In this document: positions 47,327-57,451 of the stretch, in pieces | Position numbering within the stretch: position 1 is the stretch's first letter | Layout of the letters: each line of letters begins with the position of its first letter | Source: Candidatus Lariskella endosymbiont of Epinotia ramella | Lineage (GTDB): Bacteria > Pseudomonadota > Alphaproteobacteria > Rickettsiales > Midichloriaceae | Length of the DNA stretch: 64,000 bases | Assembly: GCF_964019805.1 (NCBI RefSeq) | Contig: NZ_OZ026472.1 | Span: 496,001 to 560,000 of the forward strand | Direction of reading: 5' to 3' | The notes under the pieces: generated by a model | What the model was told of the DNA's origin: nothing | Seen by the model: only the letters and a program-made list of their open reading frames with translations | Database searches by the model: none | Translations under genes and position numbers: made by a program

Positions 47327-47710
47327 CTAAAGAGCTTCACTCGTAATTTTATTGATACAATACTTTGCCTCTTTAATTAAAGTAGCATGATTTCTAGAAA
47401 GTAGAGCAGGGCGCGCTATGATCAAAAGACTTAACATCCCATTAAATCTATTATAAGAGCATCTGAAGACTTCAAGCATCATTGATCTAATGACCCTCTT
47501 TGCTTTATTACGAATCACAGCTCCTCCGATTTTCTTACTTGCTATCGGTGCAAACCTTATGCAAAATCCTTCAGAGCTATAAACACTGTAAAGTAGCACG
47601 AAACTTTTCGAGACAATTTTGCTGCCATTTTTCTTAAGTATAGCAAAGTCAGAAGCTCGAACAATTCTAAAAAGACCTTGGCAAGCGTAGACTTTATTAT
47701 AGTCATGCAC
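47327..47710 (-). CDS. rnpA: ribonuclease P protein component
   Basis: Protein subunit that helps RNase P RNA remove tRNA 5-prime leaders. 127 residues. The RNR signature is [15 protein letters not shown] near 63, with the aromatic [12 protein letters not shown] before it. GTG start inside the end of rpmH (AGTGCATGA), so translation is coupled with rpmH, the usual arrangement. Confidence 0.93.
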   Translation of the reverse strand: MHDYNKVYACQGLFRIVRASDFAILKKNGSKIVSKSFVLLYSVYSSEGFCIRFAPIASKKIGGAVIRNKAKRVIRSMMLEVFRCSYNRFNGMLSLLIIARPALLSRNHATLIKEAKYCINKITSEAL

Positions 47711-47843
47711 TCAAAACCTTTCTACCTTGAGCTCTTCTGTTATTTATTATCTTCCTACCACTAGGAGTCGCCATTCTTGTACGAAAACCGTGTCTACGTT
47801 TTCTTACTAATTTACTAGGCTGATAAGTTCTTTTTGTTGCCAT
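47703..47843 (-). CDS. rpmH: 50S ribosomal protein L34
   Basis: 46 residues, very basic: [20 protein letters not shown], then [20 protein letters not shown]. This matches the family closely over its full length. The stop overlaps the rnpA start by eight bases. Confidence 0.97.
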   Translation of the reverse strand: MATKRTYQPSKLVRKRRHGFRTRMATPSGRKIINNRRAQGRKVLSA

Positions 47844-48444
47844 TTTGAGACGATTAATTAACTAGTTTATTTTCTAGAAAATGGAAATCATAACAGATGT
47901 TTTGTAAGAGTCAACAAGGATCCTAAGAAAATTGCGTGCTAATACTAACAAATAGTATACTGAAAGAAGCGCTATTATCCATAATAATACTATTGAATGC
48001 ATTGATATAAAAGCACAGCACATCAAATAAATATTATATTTATTCTATAAATATATTGCTTTTTAGATAGATTATCGCGTTTTCTAAGAATCAAATTGCT
48101 ATAAAATCTTCTACAGATTAGAGCAAAAATGCTATATACAATAGGTAAATAAAGAGTTTGTATTTAATTAATATGAAATTATACTTCAAAAAGCTAGTAA
48201 GAAGTAAGGAGGCATGTGTATAATCAATACATAACAAGCGATCTTTAAGACGCAAATTTTGAAAAGTATCACGAGTATATATATATTATTTTGCCGCTTT
48301 AATTAATGGTAGCGTGCCATACATCTCATCAGCAAAAATTGTTGAACTTTACGTTTAAAAATTGTGGAAAGCAGTATCTATTGAGAATAGTTGCCAATTA
48401 TTTTATAATTAGCAACTCGCATTATTGAGGTTTGTAATAATAAC
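47844..48444. other. divergent intergenic region between rpmH and cutA
   Basis: Contains the fullest family S repeat (48210-48430). No gene or RNA recognised. The rpmH promoter should lie within the first 150 bases. Confidence 0.4.
48210..48430 (+). repeat. dispersed repeat family S, fullest copy
   Basis: Runs from ATAATCAATACATAACAAGC through CACGAGTATATATATATTAT, GCCGCTTTAATTAATGGTAG and AAAAATTGTTGAACTTTACG to AGTTGCCAATTATTTTATAA. Aligns in reverse with 18340-18545. Confidence 0.6.
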
Positions 48445-48765
48445 ATGACTAAAAATGAATTATGTATTGTTTATACCACTATTTCATCACTGGAAGAAGC
48501 GGAATTTCTCATCAACATTGTAATGGAAAACAAATTAGCGGCTTGTGCAAACGTAATAGAAAATGGGAAGTCTTATTACATATGGGAAGGAGAGTTAAAA
48601 TCTGAAACAGAGGTTTATGTTATATTTAAAACAACATGTGAAAAATCTGCTGAGCTTTCTGAGTTTATTTTAAAAGAACATACATATAAAACCCCAGCGT
48701 TACTGCTGTGGCATGCAGCAACCTCGAATGATTTTTATAAATATGTTGCGCGCATTCTCTCTTGA
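48445..48765 (+). CDS. cutA: divalent-cation tolerance protein CutA
   Basis: 106 residues, a small trimeric PII-like fold protein. Family blocks: IVYTTISSLEEAEFLINIVMENKLAACANVIE at the N-terminus (given here only as landmarks IVYTT and KLAACANV), YYIWEGEL near 44, and HTYKTPALLLWHAATSNDFY near 76. Its precise role in metal tolerance is debated. Intact. Confidence 0.95.
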   Translation: MTKNELCIVYTTISSLEEAEFLINIVMENKLAACANVIENGKSYYIWEGELKSETEVYVIFKTTCEKSAELSEFILKEHTYKTPALLLWHAATSNDFYKYVARILS

Positions 48766-49405
48766 ATAAAATTATACATCATTGCACTGTTAATAAAATA
48801 ATTTTAATATTCTAGAATGTCGTCATGTAGTATAAGGAGTCTTGTGAAACTTATGTTGCATATAAGAAAATATCCTATGAGCGATTGTAAATTTAAGGAA
48901 TGAGTCGAGCCGTTCATATTAAGCAGCCAAAAGAAAATGAGAAGGCCCATATTAATTAGTCTATCTGTCAAAAATAAACTTTTACAGAAAATTAAATATA
49001 CAAAAATTAGCTTTTAGATCGGCCCTACGCTAATTTTTTGTATATATTTATTACTCATGTGCCCCGCAAACACTGCTTTCACAAAATCCGTAAGGTTTTT
49101 GCGTTTATTATAACATTTTCTTACAAATTTAAAGCGCTATTTTGACACTCTAAACATCATTTTATGCCGCTTCTGAGATTTTTGGTGCACCTGCCCAGTA
49201 ATTTTTTCCGCATGCTGAATCGAACTTTCCAAATCTTTCTCTGGAAACATGCCAATACTTAGCGCACCAGAAACTGTAAGACATAAAATTTTCTAGTCCA
49301 TCCGCCAAAAATTGATTTGCGTAGCAAATAAATGCTTAATTTTTAATTTACAACTTGCGCCATACAGATTCTTCGGAATGGACTAGTTTAGAATTTCAAA
49401 AGAAT
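48766..49405. other. intergenic region with a family R repeat
   Basis: Family R copy at 48958-49200, then a second family R start (GTCCATCCGCCAAAAATTGA) at 49294-49340. No gene. Confidence 0.45.
48958..49200 (+). repeat. dispersed repeat family R
   Basis: GTCTATCTGTCAAAAATAAA, CAAAAATTAGC..GCTAATTTTTTG hairpin, CACTGCTTTCACAAAATCCG, TTGCGTTTATTATAACATTT and the TTTTGGTGCACC end, in the standard order. Confidence 0.65.
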
Positions 49406-50167
49406 CTAGAAACGAAAACCAACTGCAATGGAGAGGGTACCAAAAGAGTTTTTAGCTAAGCACTCTCCTTTTATACTAGGTATATCACTTAATTTTTTTG
49501 TATTCTCTTCAGAGCGTGTAATCGAATATGTCTCATTTGTCTTGAATGCAAATTTTGCCGTATATCCAATATCTAAGAAAAATTTATCAGATACATTGTA
49601 TAATATGCCAATCCCAGCAGCTGCAGCGAGATTATTAAACTTACGTTCCATATTAGCAAAGTCTACATTTGCATTCGATATAGTGCTTGTCTTTTTCATA
49701 AACATATAACCGACACCTAGTTTCACATACGGCCTAACACTACCACTAGTATTAAAGTCATAATATCCGTTTAAAAATATATCCGATTCACGTATTTTTA
49801 CGTTTTGTATGCCTACCACATCGTTTCCTACACTTGGCAAATTTTCTGAATTTTCACCTTTTAAAAGAGACGTACTAACCGCAAGTTCGGTTCTTATACT
49901 ATCTGTCAAGTAATAACAAAAAGCAATCTCTGGTGTAAAGCTTCGAAGTGGCACAGTGCCAACAAAGCTTGTTTCCTTGCTGAGGCCTAAAGCACTAAGA
50001 TCTTGTTTCTCTTGTATACCGCTATACCTAGCAGTAGCATATCCAGCACTCCCTTTCACATATTTGGAGCCTGCCAGACCTGTATTTTTATTTTCAGCAT
50101 TCGCCGAATAAGCATAAAGTGTAGTTGCAAATGTTATATAAAAAATTATCCCAAAATTCTGTCTCAT
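49406..50167 (-). CDS. outer-membrane beta-barrel protein, surface-antigen type
   Basis: 253 residues with a signal peptide (MRQNFGIIFYITFATTLYAY, cleavage near ANA-EN). The mature part shows alternating strands with YVKGSAGYATARYSG at the start and a terminal SIAVGFRF. It shares YVKLGVGYMFM/YIKAGLGYHGIM, GIGILYNVSDKFFLDIGYT and the C-terminus with the protein at 21806-22438, so they are paralogues. Such proteins form the exposed surface of Rickettsiales. Sequence differs most in the predicted loops. Confidence 0.75.
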   Translation of the reverse strand: MRQNFGIIFYITFATTLYAYSANAENKNTGLAGSKYVKGSAGYATARYSGIQEKQDLSALGLSKETSFVGTVPLRSFTPEIAFCYYLTDSIRTELAVSTSLLKGENSENLPSVGNDVVGIQNVKIRESDIFLNGYYDFNTSGSVRPYVKLGVGYMFMKKTSTISNANVDFANMERKFNNLAAAAGIGILYNVSDKFFLDIGYTAKFAFKTNETYSITRSEENTKKLSDIPSIKGECLAKNSFGTLSIAVGFRF

Positions 50168-50264
50168 ATTATTCTCTATTTGAAATTGATTAGCAAAAAT
50201 TAAAGCGCTCTGTGCACTTTATTGCATATCCATACGTGATTGATGCAGCAAAGCTAGAAAGCGC

Positions 50265-51661
50265 TTATTGTATATATTCTTCGTGCGGCATAGTCTCAAA
50301 AAAATCAGACATGCCATAATTAACACACATGCCATGCTTAGATGTCTCATCCAGAAGTGAAGTTCTATGCCACGCATTATCGCTATACTGTAACAACGCT
50401 ATTTCTGCGGTGTTCTTAGGCAAAGAAATATAATTTGCAATAATTGTACGATTATTTATAAACGCATTATTAAAATACAAACTAGATTTATAGCTCACGC
50501 TGTAAAGTACGAAGTGCTCTTTGTGTATACAAAAATATGCGGCGCTTAGCATTTCATCTATATTCGAAATTGGAATCGCAGCAAATTGCTTTATTTCCGA
50601 CATATCTATGCTATGCAGCATTGAATCTTTAGGAACGTTCTGCACAAATACGCTACCTATAGGAGCGCCTGTAGTGATATGCGTAAATTCATCCGCCTCG
50701 TATAACGTTGCGCCATTAATATAGATAGCTTTACTAACCTCATATCTATAAAGGCTGTACTTTTGTGCACTAAAGATTTTCATCACACCGTTTCTGAATA
50801 TCACAAGCTCTATTCCATAACTTGCAGTGTTCACGATTTGTTGAAATTTATAGAGATTGCAACCGACCCATTCGCCGCTTGCTTCCAGCACAACATCCAG
50901 TGAAGTAAGGTTGTTTTGTAAATTCGGAATGCTTAGAGACGATTTTACACATAACATCTTACCAGAACACATGCTATAATTTTGCATATGTTGTATTGCG
51001 TCAGCTTGCGGAAAAGAAGCGAACTTCAATAAATCTCCTAATTTGCAATAACCTAATGTTACGCCTAAGCTATAACGCGGAGGAATTTCGCTTTTCATCA
51101 AGTATTCCATAGCATCAGCAATATACTTAGCATATATTGCCACAGCCTTGCCACTTGCAGCCGCAAACTGAATCCCTACCACTTCCCCATCTTTGTTACA
51201 AATTGGAGAGCCGCTATCTCCATATCCTGCACGCAGATTTGTCAGTATTACATGCGTTGAGAAGTAACCCATAGAAACATGAGGATCCAGCACGACCCCA
51301 TACCTGAAATTATTCACTCCGTCTTCATTATATAGCAGCATATAAACCGCTTCACCAGCACTTCACTTAAACGCAGTTGCATGCAAGCCTCTGGGACTTC
51401 ATAAGCTGCAACCTGAATTATTGCAAAATCATGCTCAGGATCGTTATACAAAAGGCTGCTTGCTACATGATGATTGTTGAAGAATGTTACATATAAATCC
51501 TGTATTAATGTTTTATTCGCTATATGCTTATTTGTGAGCAATAATCCATTCTTCTTATCCAATATGAATCCCTTGGCTGTTGCAATTGCACTCTGCGCTC
51601 CATATATAGAACCATGTAATATGCTTCTTATAGTAACGATAGCTTTGTTTAAATGCTCCAT
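50265..51661 (-). pseudogene. trypsin-like (S1/HtrA-type) serine protease, frameshifted
   Basis: Two overlapping frames, 51661-51314 and 51341-50265, make one protein of about 460 residues. His lies in LLLTNKHIAN and Asp in DPEHDFAIIQVA in the first frame; Ser lies in GYGDSGSPICNKDG in the second. The shift falls near 51345-51365 (GTGAAGTGCTGGTGAAGCG), where the frame must change to read GEAVYMLLYNEDG, as in HtrA-type proteins. The C-terminal 250 residues have no recognised domain and may be a degenerate PDZ-like or substrate domain. No signal peptide is visible at the given start. Confidence 0.7.
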
Positions 51662-51743
51662 TGTGAATTGCGCTTCAATGTTTTTCTACCATTTGTAAAT
51701 CATCCCAAAGCCTTATAACTTCCTCAGCAAATGCTAATATAAC

Positions 51744-52106
51744 TTACCCAAAGATAGCACCAAGGATACCTAGCGGAAGTGCAGCAACATCTACAACAAT
51801 TTCTCCAACAGCCTCACCTACTTCTCCAATAATATGAGTAGTATCTACAATCACTTCCCCTACAAATTCACCAAATTCTTTAATAGCTTCTTCAGCAGCT
51901 TTAGCAGTTCCTTTAGCAATTTCTTTTACGGTTTCTAGATCTGCATCTACACAAAACTCCGGTCCGTTATTGATACGTTTACAAAGAGTTTCAACATAAC
52001 TGGACTCGTCAGCAAAAGGACTCTTTACCTGAATGCCATATTGATCGCCGTAATCTTGAAATCCATAAATGTCATTAATTTGAAGTTCATATAATTCGTA
52101 TCACAT
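51744..52106 (-). pseudogene. small protein 1: conserved N-terminal leader, amphipathic C-terminus
   Basis: From ATG 52106 the frame meets TGA at codon 2 and then stays open to TAA 51744 (about 118 residues). The N-terminal part, YELQINDIYGFQDYGDQYGI and KSPFAD, is shared with small protein 2 at 54652-54357, where codon 2 is GGA. The rest differs: an acidic, helical KEIAKGTAKAAEEAIKEF segment and a hydrophobic VDVAALPLGILGAIFG end. It lies downstream of an M61-like peptidase gene. Function unknown. A TGA at codon 2 means either a dead copy or an unusual start downstream. Confidence 0.5.
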
Positions 52107-52550
52107 ATTAATTTACTCTTTATTAGTTGAAATTATATATTTGCCCCAAGCTCATGGCATTTTTATTTCTTAGCGGCGACTATAGCAGCGTTAACAGCGC
52201 CTCACAAGCAATAAATTTAATTATTTTGTGTTTTTCTTTGATTTATATGGATCTTTAAAATTTCATTATGAGAATAATAAATTTATTACAAATTTATTTA
52301 TAATATGGCAGCATAATTTCTCCCAGAGCGCTATATTTTATAGATTGCTTGCTATGATCTGGATTTTCTATTTCGATCTTCACTTCAAAATCTTTGAGAT
52401 CATTTTTTGCACCACCCAACATGAAATAAATCCGCTTCATACCATTCCTGAGCCCGGCTTTATAGGCATTGCTATTCTCATCCACTCCAGAGATCAAACC
52501 CATTAAAAATGATCTGTCTATATCAAAGCCAAATTGACAAATTGCATTAT
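52009..52550. repeat. segmental duplication, copy 1
   Basis: 542 bp nearly identical to 54553-55096. It covers the 3-prime end of the M61-like gene, the spacer and the first 33 codons of the small protein. Differences include GGA/TGA changes in both coding parts and a 2-base indel. Confidence 0.9.
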
Positions 52551-54210
52551 CGATTCTTTTATAAGACAAAGCTCTGTTTAGCTCAGGAATAGTATCTGGA
52601 GGTGAGATAGGCGCAAAATCAATTATATAGCGATCCATATAGCTATATAATCCATCTTTTCTTTCCTTATCCTCAAATTCTTGCCCAAGAAGCTTTGCAA
52701 ATTCACTATAAAACTGCTCTCTGCTCACATTGCAAGAAGCGCCCTTACAGTGCGATTTAACTAAATTCCGCAAAAAATCATCTAAGCTAAATTTTCCACT
52801 ACTCTTCGTCCTTATCATATAATCCATGTTCATGGCGATGAGCCTGCCAGCATCATCCATTGCTACGAGTTGTCCAGAATTATAAAAAGCCCTTGCTGTA
52901 TATCCACTGCCTAAGAGTATTTGCTCAACTATGCGTGTCTTTTTAGAATAAGGTGCGCTAACTATTTTTTGAAAGATTCTATCCCGCTTATAATATTCTT
53001 CAATCGATTTGTTGATATTATCAATATACTCCTGCTCTGTGATAATACCGTTCCTATAGTTTAGTAATGATGTATAATAATCAGTAAACCCTTCAGCAAA
53101 CCATAAATGATTAAACTGCATATTAGGACCAAATTCTGCAAAAAACCCTCTATTTCTGAATAGTGAGTGTATACTTTCATGAGAGATCAAAGTTTTCAAA
53201 TTTTCAAGATTACTGATAAAAATAGCATCTCCTGTATTCACTCCGTCACTTCCCATGAATATGCTACTTGCGCTGCTATCTTGCGTTATTAGTACAGCCT
53301 TGATTTCATCTGTTTTATACTTGCCAAGGATGCCATCTATAAACTTTGCATTAAAGCCCAAGATTTTTCTTGTAAGAGATGTGATATACTGATGAGAGAG
53401 TGAGGTGCTGTCGTCATCTTGAGAATCTTTCAGAGCCTCCTTCGGAAGTCCTACTGTCACAATTAGAGCGCCAGCCTCTTTATCATGTGGGCTAATGTTT
53501 ATATCAAGATCTGTGAATATATAAAAGCTAGAGAAGAGATTTTCCAGTTTAGTAGGCATTTCTTCTGACATATCATATGCACTGGCACCTGACATCATCT
53601 TTGCACTTTTTTTGCCAAGTGCTTTTGAATCAATGACAATCTTGCTGGGTTGATTTTTATCCAATTCTGGGTATAGCAACACACCAGAACCTCTGAAAAT
53701 AATGCTATTTTGTGAAGCAAATGAAACGGCTGTATGTTCAGCCTGGTATGAGATTATAACATCTGCATTAGGTTTATGATGTATCAACAATGATTCGCAA
53801 TGATAAGGGAAAGAGCGCATGCATTTATTCCCTTTCACACGCTCAATTTTCAAATTTTTTTTATCAGATATGGCGCTAAATGAGGATTGCTCATACTCTA
53901 TGCCAGAAAGCGCTGGAATGTAGATCAAAGTTTTACCAGAGCTATGCCCTTGAAATTTTACATCAATCAAAAAAGCGCTAAGATCATCTTTAGTTGATAT
54001 CTTATAATTAACAACCTTACTACTAGCTTTAGGCTTTTTTGGGGAAGATGACAAATTTGATTTGTCTGTTTTGCTATTACCAGCAACCTGCATCTCTTTT
54101 TCTAAAGATATCTGATTCGCCTGCTTTGCAAGTGCCTCTATATTTGCAAAGCTCGCAAAATATATACAAGTAGCACCTATAAGCAGCGCTAAAGCCATAA
54201 AATACCGCAT
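52294..54210 (-). CDS. M61-like metallopeptidase with C-terminal PDZ-like domain, exported
   Basis: 638 residues. GAGGTGAA precedes ATG 54210. N-terminal helix (MALALLIGATCIYFASFA) acts as signal or anchor, followed by a Ser/Lys/Pro-rich linker to about residue 70. Zinc site HESIH near 345 (HExxH) with the third ligand Glu in LWFAEGFTDYYTS about 25 residues later, the gluzincin arrangement of glycyl aminopeptidase-like M61 proteins. A PDZ-like region (CQFGFDIDRSFLMGLISGV, GLRNGMKRIYFM) ends the protein. Downstream lies small protein 1, and a duplicated partial copy with small protein 2 lies upstream, suggesting a peptidase/small-protein cassette. Confidence 0.8.
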   Translation of the reverse strand: MRYFMALALLIGATCIYFASFANIEALAKQANQISLEKEMQVAGNSKTDKSNLSSSPKKPKASSKVVNYKISTKDDLSAFLIDVKFQGHSSGKTLIYIPALSGIEYEQSSFSAISDKKNLKIERVKGNKCMRSFPYHCESLLIHHKPNADVIISYQAEHTAVSFASQNSIIFRGSGVLLYPELDKNQPSKIVIDSKALGKKSAKMMSGASAYDMSEEMPTKLENLFSSFYIFTDLDINISPHDKEAGALIVTVGLPKEALKDSQDDDSTSLSHQYITSLTRKILGFNAKFIDGILGKYKTDEIKAVLITQDSSASSIFMGSDGVNTGDAIFISNLENLKTLISHESIHSLFRNRGFFAEFGPNMQFNHLWFAEGFTDYYTSLLNYRNGIITEQEYIDNINKSIEEYYKRDRIFQKIVSAPYSKKTRIVEQILLGSGYTARAFYNSGQLVAMDDAGRLIAMNMDYMIRTKSSGKFSLDDFLRNLVKSHCKGASCNVSREQFYSEFAKLLGQEFEDKERKDGLYSYMDRYIIDFAPISPPDTIPELNRALSYKRIDNAICQFGFDIDRSFLMGLISGVDENSNAYKAGLRNGMKRIYFMLGGAKNDLKDFEVKIEIENPDHSKQSIKYSALGEIMLPYYK

Positions 54211-54356
54211 TTCACCTCATAAGTTAGTGATAAATTTTTTCATATGCATCAGTAGATAAAAGCAATAAAGGCGAGTAAATACTTTACAGGATTTCGACTC
54301 ACCTTTTTTAAACAGTAGGGATAAGAATTACCTAGCTGTTGCTAAGGTAATATGCG

Positions 54357-54652
54357 TTACCATCCGCCACGGCCGAAGCCATATATACGACCGCCGCCTC
54401 TTTGAAAATTGTGATTTTCAATAATGGGCCCTCTTGGACAGCCACCAACGCATATACCAACCTCTCCACTTTGTCCATCCGTTCCAACACAAGTATAAAT
54501 TCCTTGCTCTGTGTAATAGCAAACCTTTGCAGTTTCCATATATCCAGAGCTATCAGCAAAAGGACTCTTTACCTGAAAATGCCATATTGATCGCCGTAAT
54601 CTTGAAATCCATAAATATCATTAATTTGAAGTTCATATGATTCATATCCCAT
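54357..54652 (-). pseudogene. small protein 2: same leader, Cys/Gly-rich C-terminus
   Basis: ATG 54652 gives MGYESYELQINDIYGFQDYG, but two extra bases (TTTT instead of TT in the plus-strand CATTC context) shift the frame after DQYGI. Allowing for that, the frame continues KSPFADSSGYMETAKVCYY and ends RIYGFGRGGW at TAA 54357, 97 residues in all. The second half holds six Cys and many Gly (VGICVGGCPRGP) and shares nothing with small protein 1. The downstream part alone (60 codons from 54539) remains open. Confidence 0.5.
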
Positions 54653-55096
54653 ATTAATTTACCTTTTGTTAGTTGAAATTATATATTCGCCCCAAGCCCA
54701 TGGCATTTTTATTTCTTAGCGGCGATTATAGCAGTGTGAATAGCGCATCACAAGCGATAAATTTAATTATTTTGTGTTTTTCTTTGATTTATATGGATCT
54801 TTAAAATTTCATTATGAGAATAATAAATTTATTACAAATTTATTTATAATATGGCGGCATAATTTCTCACAGAGCGCTATATTTTATAGATTGCTTGCTA
54901 TGATCTGGATTTTCTATTTCGATCTTCACTTCAAAATCTTTGAGATCATTTTTTGCACCACCCAACATGAAATAAATCTGCTTCATACCATTCCTGAGCC
55001 CGGCTTTATAGGCATTGCTATTCTCATCCACTCCAGAGATCAAACCCATTAAGAATGATCTGTCTATATCAAAGCCAAATTGACAAATTGCATTAT
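54553..55096. repeat. segmental duplication, copy 2
   Basis: 544 bp matching 52009-52550, ending at the junction with phage terminase sequence at 55093-55096 (CATTAT on both copies, then divergence). Confidence 0.9.
54867..55096 (-). pseudogene. C-terminal fragment of a second M61-like peptidase
   Basis: Encodes the PDZ-like end of the M61 protein (AICQFGFDIDRSFLMGL to SIKYSAL), with TGA replacing a Gly codon that is intact in the full gene. Its upstream part is replaced by the terminase gene. The ORF can be read from an ATG at 55130 that lies in phage sequence. Confidence 0.8.
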
Positions 55097-56025
55097 ATTT
55101 TTCCAATTTTATAATAAATTGAGCTTTCATTTCTTGTGCTGCGTACCCAATTTAAGAATTGAGTAATGGAATCAACCTGATCATCATGCTTAGCATTTGG
55201 AAATAAAAACAGTTCTTGTTCAAGTTGCGTTAGCCATTCTGCATTTTCAGGAAAAAAATCCGTCCGGATTCAAAAAAAGAAGATATAAGTTGTAACCTCA
55301 AAACTTTATCATATTTTGGCTCTATAGGTATGATGTTAAATGCACTGTTTTTAAATTCTTGAATAATTTGTTGACCTGATGCTTTATCTTCCACCAAAGC
55401 TACTTCAGGATTAAACCTTTTATAATGATCTATGAATATAATTTTCGCACTCTGATATTCTACTTTGATCCGCAGTACGTCTATTAAGTAGTAACAATCA
55501 TTCAATATGCTCCATGTTGTGCACACACTATAGTCATTTGACTCTCCAGATTTAATAGCAAAATCCCAGCTTTGATATATCATATGATGTTCAACAGGCG
55601 TTTTATACCTTATTATCCAATTAGGTTTTATAATACTATTACTGAAATTTATTGGCTCTTGTTGATATTGCGCAGAAAATGCATATAACCCTGCTCCTTT
55701 GCGCATTTCATCAACAGTAGAATGATCATCTCTAATAGGATATAAAATATCACCTTTTTTTCTATAATGCTGAAATTCACCAAAATTTATTAGAGAAGTT
55801 TCCTCTGCGATGAATGGAATTTTTAAATGCGTCCAGTTTGAGTATCTATTCAGTAAAAAACTACATAAATCCTTAGTATGCAAGCGTTGTGTTACAACTA
55901 AGATAGCGCCAGATCTTTTATCATTTAACCTGGAATATAAGGTATTTTCAAACCAGTGAGCAGCTTTTTCTCTCATTTTTTCGCTCATTGCTTGTATTGG
56001 GCTAACTGGATCATCTAAAATTATT

Positions 56026-56923
56026 AGACCTCTTGCATAACCTATTTAAAGCTCAAAGTTATAGATACCAGCAAGTAAATTAAACCTTAAACCGAATCGT
56101 TTTCTTCTGTTCCTATAACGATCAGCGATAATTTTAAATCGTTTGATCATGCCTATGACGTTTTCATTTAAAACACGTTCACTAGACAATTGACGATTTT
56201 TCTTTTTATCTTTCCTGCTTAGTGGTCGCTTTTTTGTCTTTTTCTTTGGTAACTCTGAATTATAATGCAACTTATCAATGCCTTGATAACCAGTATCTGT
56301 AAGAACTTTAATCTCAGGGTGGATGTGAACTCCGGATTCTTTAAATAACCTGAAATCATGACGCTTGCCATTAGAAAAATTAGTGCAAATGATTTCTTTT
56401 TTCCTTTTATCCACAATAAGCTGAGTTTTTAGAGTATGTCGCCTCTTTTTTCCCGAATAAAAGTGCTTCTGTTTTTTTTAGGTCGTTCTATCGGTGTTTC
56501 AGTAGCATCAATTAACACAAGTTCGTATTCAGAATCGCTTTTTAGTAATGCTTTACGTCCAGGTAGTGAAAATCGTTTATCTTTAATTAGAGTATCTTCA
56601 ATCCAACGTATATTACGATAACAGGCACTTTCACTTATTCCATAACTGCGGGAAATATGAAAATATGTCCTGTATTCACGCAAGTACTCAAGCGTCATGA
56701 GTAATCGATCTTCTAAAGCCAATTTATTGGGTTTTCCACCTTGAGACTTTAAAATAGCTTCAGCTTCTTTTAATATACTTAGTATAACTTCAAACGTTCC
56801 TCGTTTAATGCCAGTAAGCCTGCGAAACTCTTCTGCGTATTCATCTTTGATGTTTTCAAACTTCATGTTATCCTTGATAAAATCAAGGATTTTAATCAAT
56901 TTATATGGTTATGCAAGAGGTCT
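56026..56923 (-). mobile_element. IS5-family insertion sequence, copy 5
   Basis: 898 bp, flanked by ATT at 56023-56025 and 56924-56926, inserted between the Walker B codons of the terminase gene. Confidence 0.92.
56046..56899 (-). CDS. IS5-family DDE transposase, frameshifted (copy 5)
   Basis: Frames 56899-56429 and 56414-56046 with the same AAAAAAC shift site. Intact. Confidence 0.85.
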
Positions 56924-57451
56924 ATTATATCTCCTCCTTCACCAGTGAGTGTTCCACAAGTTGAGCAAGCCATTCTAAAGCCGTTTTGCGTTGTCATAAA
57001 TTTGCTATGCGTATTACATCCGTCAAGGATTTTAGTGGAAGGAAACGCGTTTTGATACCATTCTGAATTCATGATTATTCTTGTGTCATTAGCATGCTTT
57101 TGACTTAAAGCTTTGCTATAACTTATAGAAATTATTCTGCAGGCAGGATTTTGACCAAGCAGCCATGCACTCCATGCAACATTAATAGATACAGATTTTA
57201 AGGAGCGGGGAGGCATATTAATAATCAATCTATTAAGCTTACCTGCTTCTATGGCAAGCAGGTAATTAATTATCAAGTCTATATGCCAGTTGTCATAGAA
57301 CTTAGCTGCTGGATTTAATTGCAGGAAAACTTTTCGCAGAAAACTCTTAAAATCCGTAGATATTAACTTAGAAAATATTTTAGATATAATATGATTTTGT
57401 TTCTTTTTATAAAAAAGCTGCATTATTGCTTTTATATTATATTGAGCAAAT

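Larger units (their letters stand above)
55093..57423 (-). pseudogene. terL: phage terminase large subunit, split by IS5 and frameshifted
   Basis: Fragments 57423-56924 and 56025-55093 join in frame without IS5 copy 5 (GEGGDIIILDDPVSPIQA across the seam). ATPase motifs: NMPPRSLKS near residue 75 as Walker A and IILDDP as Walker B; nuclease Asp in SWDFAIKSGESNDYSV. A second lesion at 55251-55257, a seven-T tract where eight would keep the frame, moves translation out before PENAEWLTQLEQELFLFPNA, a typical terminase C-terminus with KHDDQVDS. It once packaged phage or gene-transfer-agent DNA. Confidence 0.85.

Noticed and set aside
54332..54559. 75-codon minus-strand ORF overlapping small protein 2
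   Set aside because: The alternative frame gives the Cys/Gly-rich protein continuous with the shared leader after correcting the 2-base shift.
51744..55096. Reassignment of TGA to tryptophan to explain in-frame TGA codons
   Set aside because: TGA acts as a normal stop in intact genes here (for example cydA and petC), and Trp is encoded by TGG throughout; the TGA codons replace Gly codons, not Trp.
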